Shown here piece after piece: positions 52,804-56,012 of a stretch of 56,012 nucleotides of DNA. The DNA comes from Terriglobia bacterium (GTDB lineage Bacteria; Acidobacteriota; Terriglobia; Terriglobales; Acidobacteriaceae). Every line of letters starts with the position of its first letter. The first letter of the stretch is position 1. The position numbers and the translations under genes were made by a program. Below the pieces are notes generated by a model. The model was given only the letters and a program-made list of their open reading frames with translations. It searched no databases and was not told where the DNA came from. The stretch is taken from the NCBI GenBank assembly GCA_020073525.1, contig JAIQFA010000026.1:1-56012 (forward strand). Direction: 5' to 3'.

Positions 52804-53142
52804 ATGACGGAGAAAACCACATCCGGAATTCCATCCAGCGAGAGGCGTTCCGGCCAGCGCATGCCGGTTCGGGTCCCGGTCAAGGTGCGTCACGAAGGCA
52901 GTGAGCATGCGGGCCTGACGCGCGATCTCAGTTCCTCGGGCATCTTTCTCTATTCCGAGTCCGGCATGAAGACGGGCTCGAAGCTGGAACTGGTCATCAT
53001 GCTGCCTCCCGGCTTGGGATTGGGCTCCGGTGGATGGACACTCTGCGAAGCCTCGGTCGTGCGGGTGGAAGAATCCGATGGCAAGGGCATGGGTATTGCC
53101 GCTACCCTCGACCGCATTGAACTGTTGCCGGAGATCACCTGA
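52804..53142 (+). CDS. PilZ domain protein
   Basis: A 112-aa single-domain PilZ protein. The c-di-GMP ligand motifs are present: R-x-x-x-R (RRSGQRMPVRVPV) and (D/N)-x-S-x-x-G (RDLSSSGIFL). The rest forms the usual beta barrel (GSKLELVIMLPPGLGLG, VVRVEESDGKGMGIAAT). Binds c-di-GMP and may tune motility, adhesion or the type IV pilus (pilT lies elsewhere in the window). Start ATG 52804. Confidence 0.92.
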   Translation: MTEKTTSGIPSSERRSGQRMPVRVPVKVRHEGSEHAGLTRDLSSSGIFLYSESGMKTGSKLELVIMLPPGLGLGSGGWTLCEASVVRVEESDGKGMGIAATLDRIELLPEIT

Positions 53143-53150
53143 TAGAGAAG

Positions 53151-53220
53151 GTCTCAGGTGTCAGGTCTTAGGTCTCAGGAAAACCGAGCCCGAATGCTTT
53201 TCCTGAGACCTGACACCTGA
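53151..53220. repeat. 7-base array GTCTCAG type with inverted partner
   Basis: Units GTCTCAG, GTGTCAG, GTCTTAG, GTCTCAG (53151-53178), then GAAAA, a 14-base spacer and the inverted counterpart TTTTCCTGAGACCTGACAC... (from about 53198). The arms can form a long hairpin. It lies between the PilZ gene and the next gene. Confidence 0.75.
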
Positions 53221-53361
53221 AATTCTCAAGTTGATCCACGCCGCGCAAATAATTTGTCCCGCAAGATCAAAAGATTGCTTCCCATTGCCCCGCCTGTGGT
53301 GCAATAATGGCCCGCTTTAAAGCAAGCGGCGGAATTGGCCGCCTTCCCCAGGTGGTAGGCA

Positions 53362-53709
53362 ATGTGGATTGAAAAACTCACCGACGGCGTTCTTGAAGTG
53401 GACACGCCGATCGGACCTCGATATGTACAGCCGAATTTCCTGCAGCGCGCGTATCTGATTTGGACGTTCCGAAATTTCTTCTCTTTGCCGCAGCAAGTGC
53501 TGCTCCCATGGGAACGCCGATTGATCGATCGTTTGTGGAGCGAGAACAAGTTTGTGTCATTGTCCACAGCGGGCACGCAGGATCGCCCGGTGATCGGAAG
53601 AATCGAGCGGCGAGCGCCGGCGCCAGCAGAGGTTCTGCCGATACGCAAACCCGTAGCTGGTACGCAACCTGCCGTAGCCGAGCAAAGCCAGGAAGCCGCC
53701 TCCGCATAA
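53362..53709 (+). CDS. hypothetical protein (115 aa)
   Basis: Not recognised. A 115-residue, largely basic protein. MWIEKLTDGVLEVDTPIGPRYVQP, then FLQRAYLIWTFRNFFSLPQQVLLPWERRLIDRLW: a hydrophobic aromatic stretch that may be a membrane-associated helix followed by PWERRLIDRL. The C-terminal 35 residues are Ala/Pro/Gln-rich and probably disordered. A similar sequence pattern is familiar from other acidobacterial genomes, but it is not linked to a function. Start ATG 53362 with AGGTGG-like SD (53350-53355). Confidence 0.62.
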   Translation: MWIEKLTDGVLEVDTPIGPRYVQPNFLQRAYLIWTFRNFFSLPQQVLLPWERRLIDRLWSENKFVSLSTAGTQDRPVIGRIERRAPAPAEVLPIRKPVAGTQPAVAEQSQEAASA

Positions 53710-53769
53710 TTGCGAAACCGCGCGGTCTCTCCCCCGCGGTTCCCGCGTCAAAATCGAGTTGCGTCCAAT

Positions 53770-54282
53770 TCAATTCGGCTTAGGCGTGTCGTTGGGAGGC
53801 AGGTCGTCCTCTTCCTGCTCGTGCATCGGATGGGGATTGTGGCCGGCCGAAATCTCGCCGCAAGGTCCGCCTCCGCCTCCGAGCCGTCCGCCCCCAGCGT
53901 GCCCGCCGCCGCGGCTCTCCTGGCAAGACCGCATCGCTTCCCGCTGGGCCGGCGTTATGATCCCATCGATCTGCTGCCGCTCCCGCTCGCGAATCTGCTG
54001 AATCTGTGCCCGTTTCTGCTGGATTGAGAGCGACGAGTTGGCGCAGACCGCCTGAACTTCCTGGCGCGCCTGCCGGGTAACGGCTCGACGCTCCTGCATC
54101 GCCGATACGGAAACGCCCGCGACCTGCCAGCAAGGTTCTTTCTTAGGAGGCCTTGGAACTGGCTTGGCTGCTGTGGAAGGCCCGGTGCGTATGGGAACCT
54201 GCGCCGTGGCGTTGATGCCGAGCGCGCCCGAAAGAATGATTGCGGCAAGCAGGGTTGAAAGCGCAGATCTGTTCCGCGACAT
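53770..54282 (-). CDS. Spy/CpxP-like small secreted protein with Gly/acidic tail
   Basis: A 170-aa exported protein. ATG 54282 has AAGGAGAG about seven bases upstream. Signal ALSTLLAAIILSGALGINATAQ. The mature middle is helical with QQKRAQIQQIRERERQQIDGIITPAQREAM, which resembles the LTxxQ region of Spy/CpxP-type periplasmic chaperones. Four cysteines are scattered, followed by a Gly-rich segment (GGGHAGGGRLGGGGG) and an acidic/Pro tail ending NDTPKPN. The LTxxQ likeness is suggestive, not proven; the Gly/His/Met stretch could bind metal. Confidence 0.62.
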   Translation of the reverse strand: MSRNRSALSTLLAAIILSGALGINATAQVPIRTGPSTAAKPVPRPPKKEPCWQVAGVSVSAMQERRAVTRQARQEVQAVCANSSLSIQQKRAQIQQIRERERQQIDGIITPAQREAMRSCQESRGGGHAGGGRLGGGGGPCGEISAGHNPHPMHEQEEDDLPPNDTPKPN

Positions 54283-54535
54283 AGAGTCTCTCCTTCGCGT
54301 ACCCCAAACCCAACGTAGGGCTGAAAGTTGCACCGCGATTGTAGAAGAGGGCGCGCGTTTGGTCACGCACGATCGGGCTTGGGTGATCCCAAAATCCGAA
54401 TTGAAAGTCCGAGTCGGAATCCAAGAGTCCAAGATTGTAAATGTCAGCCGCAGGCGAGCACGAAATCGAGATCGCGTCGAGAAAAATTGCGAGAGTGCCG
54501 GCCCTATGTGCGTAAGAACGGCGCAAGACCGATGA

Positions 54536-54541
54536 TATAAT
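54536..54541 (+). promoter_or_regulatory. TATAAT box before tRNA-Lys
   Basis: A perfect -10 hexamer 31 bases before the tRNA. No good -35 is visible at the usual distance. Placement fits a tRNA promoter; the box itself is the only evidence. Confidence 0.4.
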
Positions 54542-54572
54542 TAAAATTTGTCCGCACCTAGCCGCAAGCAGT

Positions 54573-54648
<76 letters not shown>

Positions 54649-54695
54649 CCTTTTCAACAACTTGGCAGCTTCGGCCTGAACCTCGTCCCACCGAT

Positions 54696-54715
54696 TGTGT
54701 CCTTTTTGTGTCCTT
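54696..54715. repeat. TGTGTCCTT direct repeat near the attachment site
   Basis: TGTGTCCTT at 54696-54704 and 54707-54715 (11-base step), between the tRNA and the integrase stop codon (54714). Such short repeats beside att cores can be integrase arm sites; no proof here. Confidence 0.4.
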
Positions 54716-55704
54716 ACCGCACTCGATGGCTGGCCACTGCGGCCACCTCATCGATGTTTTGGTGCTGGTACTTCATGGTTGTACTCACGGTCGTGTGTCC
54801 CATGACGTTCATGACCGCAAACAGGTTTTTGGTTGCCCGGTACATCTCAGTTCCGAAGCCATGACGCGCGCAATAGAGGACGAGGTCGTTTGGCAACCCG
54901 GCCTCCTTCCTGGCTTTCTCGAACTGCTTAGAAACCGTTGTGAGATGCCCACCCCCGGCGCGCTTGGAGGGAAAGATCCAACCCTCCTTTTGCTCCGAGT
55001 ATCGTGCCAGAAGTGCCTGTCGAACGCGCGGACTGATTGGCACAAACCTTCGTCCCTTGGGCGATTTGCTCTCGTAGACGAAATATCGTTTGTTGCCCCA
55101 GTCTAGGTGTTCCCAGCGCATTCGGAAAACTTCCTTCTCGTTTCGCATCCCCGAATCACGCATGATCATCAACACATCGCGAAGCGGCTGTTTGCAGAAA
55201 GGCAAAAGCTTGGCTTCTATTTCGGCGTCAATGACGCGCTCCCGTGCGTGCTCTTGCATGAGTTTGATCTTTGGAGAAGCCTTGATGATCGTCCATTCTT
55301 CGGCTTTTCCGAGCATCCGCCGCAGGGTACGCAAGGCGTTGTTGTGATTTGACGACCACCTGGAAAGGTAAGCCGGTCAGCATCATCCTTGGTGATCGCA
55401 TTGAGCCTCATCGCCGCTACGTCAGTCTCTTCAAGCAACCGCCAACCGTTCTCGTAATAGTCCTTGGTTTTCTGCTTGAGCGTAGTGTTGCCTTCCACCC
55501 ATTCAAGAAACCGCGTTTTGAAATGACGCAACAGCGGGCTGCGCTTTCTGAGAACTACATCTCCTTTCTCTTCGGCTTGGGCAAGCAGCAGCGATTCCAC
55601 TCGCCGGGCCGCGCCAGGTTTGCTTTCTTTGTAGATCCACGGTAGCGCGTACCGTCGACCCAAAAATGGTAGTGGTAGATCCCACCTCGTCTGTGCAGAG
55701 CCAT
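54714..55704 (-). pseudogene. tyrosine recombinase/integrase, two one-base deletions
   Basis: ATG 55704 (SD GGAGG seven bases upstream, inside the excisionase gene) starts MALHRRGGIYHYHFWVDGTRYRGS, a typical integrase N-terminus. After about STKKANLAR the frame changes (near 55,640) to RRVESLLLAQAEEKG...KDDADRLTFPGG, then again (near 55,355) to SNHNNALRTLRRMLGKAEEW and the catalytic domain. Catalytic landmarks: MRDSGMRNEKEVFRMRW (Arg), LVLYCARHGFGTEM (H-x-x-R region), MGHTTVSTTMKYQH (His, Tyr). The span of 991 bases plus two equals 993 (331 codons). Integrase is thus probably inactive, unless the sequence has errors. Confidence 0.83.
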
Positions 55705-55708
55705 TGCT

Positions 55709-55939
55709 CTAGCCTCCATGTGCCCGCACGGACGGCATTCGCTTGTTGGCTCTGACGTAACGTTCTACGTCAGCAAGATCATACTTGATTCGTCCTCCCA
55801 ATTTCACGTAGGCAGGACCGGTCCCTGCACAACGCCAGTAACGCAAGGTGCTTTCTGGGACACCCCAAGTCTCTGAGAGTTCCTTGGTGCTGACGAGCTG
55901 GCGGCGACTACGTTGTTCCGCGGGTTCAGCCCGGCCCAT
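55709..55939 (-). CDS. excisionase/AlpA-type helix-turn-helix protein
   Basis: A 76-aa MerR-like winged helix of the excisionase family. LVSTKELSETWGVPESTLRYWRCAGTGPAYVKLGGRIKYDLADVERYV has the HTH (KELSETWGVPESTLRYW) and wing (GRIKYDLADVE). Such proteins direct the integrase toward excision, or serve as its regulator. It is directly upstream of the integrase start (four bases between its stop and that ATG), so the two form an xis-int operon. The start is not well marked; no SD. Confidence 0.85.
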   Translation of the reverse strand: MGRAEPAEQRSRRQLVSTKELSETWGVPESTLRYWRCAGTGPAYVKLGGRIKYDLADVERYVRANKRMPSVRAHGG

Positions 55940-56012
55940 TGAAGATCGAAACGAAAGGACCGCTCCCGAGAGGTTGGCTCTAGAATGCTCGCTGCGCTCA
56001 TTCGGCCTTGCA

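Larger units (their letters stand above)
54649..56012. mobile_element. left end of an integrative element at tRNA-Lys (incomplete)
   Basis: Directly after the tRNA CCA come an integrase remnant and an excisionase-type gene, both read toward the tRNA, in the order usual for tRNA-targeting elements. The 3' part of the tRNA should be the attachment core; the second att copy lies beyond the window. The rest of the element is not seen. Confidence 0.72.

Overview
The window is a piece of a GC-rich (about 60%) bacterial chromosome. It most likely comes from an Acidobacteriota (class Terriglobia, Koribacter/Sulfotelmatobacter-like) genome. This rests on gene content: an Oar-like TonB receptor with an N-terminal carboxypeptidase-regulatory domain, a GWxTD protein, a Ser/Thr kinase fused to a TolB-type propeller, a VPEGG-type C-terminal sorting protein, a DUF885 peptidase, and many palindromic intergenic elements. 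No rRNA or phylogenetic marker was compared, so the assignment is inference.

Layout. 1-5.1 kb: small hypotheticals, a carboxypeptidase-regulatory-like exported protein, a head-to-head SpoIIM-family/RDD membrane pair and a membrane alpha/beta-hydrolase-like protein. 5.5-15.3 kb: mostly single genes: Clp-like AAA ATPase, LysM + DUF4015 glycosidase-like protein, AhpD-like protein, VPEGG-tail small protein, DUF3303, a duplicated DUF6766-like membrane protein, CoA-binding protein, deazaflavin-type oxidoreductase, IlvE, DinB and a VapBC-type pair. 15.5-24.4 kb: PilT, a type Vd patatin, a frameshifted GNAT gene, a SDR-like protein, an APC permease and a CocE/NonD hydrolase. 24.5-35.1 kb: a TolB-propeller/PHP metallohydrolase fusion, then the distal half of the division/cell-wall (dcw) cluster: murG, murC, a hypothetical, ftsQ, ftsA, ftsZ. 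35.1-44.9 kb: DUF885 peptidase, lipoprotein, PBP-like transpeptidase, Ser/Thr kinase with propeller, and an adaptor + ATPase pair of a MacAB-like exporter whose permease is absent. 45.4-54.3 kb: GWxTD protein, outer-membrane-like protein, 1165-aa TonB receptor, PilZ protein, hypothetical, and a Spy/CpxP-like secreted protein. 54.57-56.0 kb: tRNA-Lys(CTT) followed by a frameshifted tyrosine integrase and an excisionase-type gene, marking the edge of an element that continues past the window.

The genes form several small working groups: envelope synthesis and division (MurG, MurC, FtsQAZ, the PBP-like protein), outer-membrane uptake and secretion (TonB receptor, patatin, GWxTD), and signalling and motility (kinase, PilT, PilZ). 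No large biosynthetic or defence cluster was recognised.

The least ordinary signal is in the intergenic DNA. It contains (i) six copies of one palindromic GTAGAGACG-type element that sit at gene 3' ends, one of them read through as protein sequence; (ii) at least five arrays with a 7-base period but a different unit at each locus; and (iii) several other hairpin families. These occupy almost every gap of the dcw cluster. Three genes carry apparent one-base deletions (one in GNAT, two in the integrase); real decay and consensus error cannot be told apart here.
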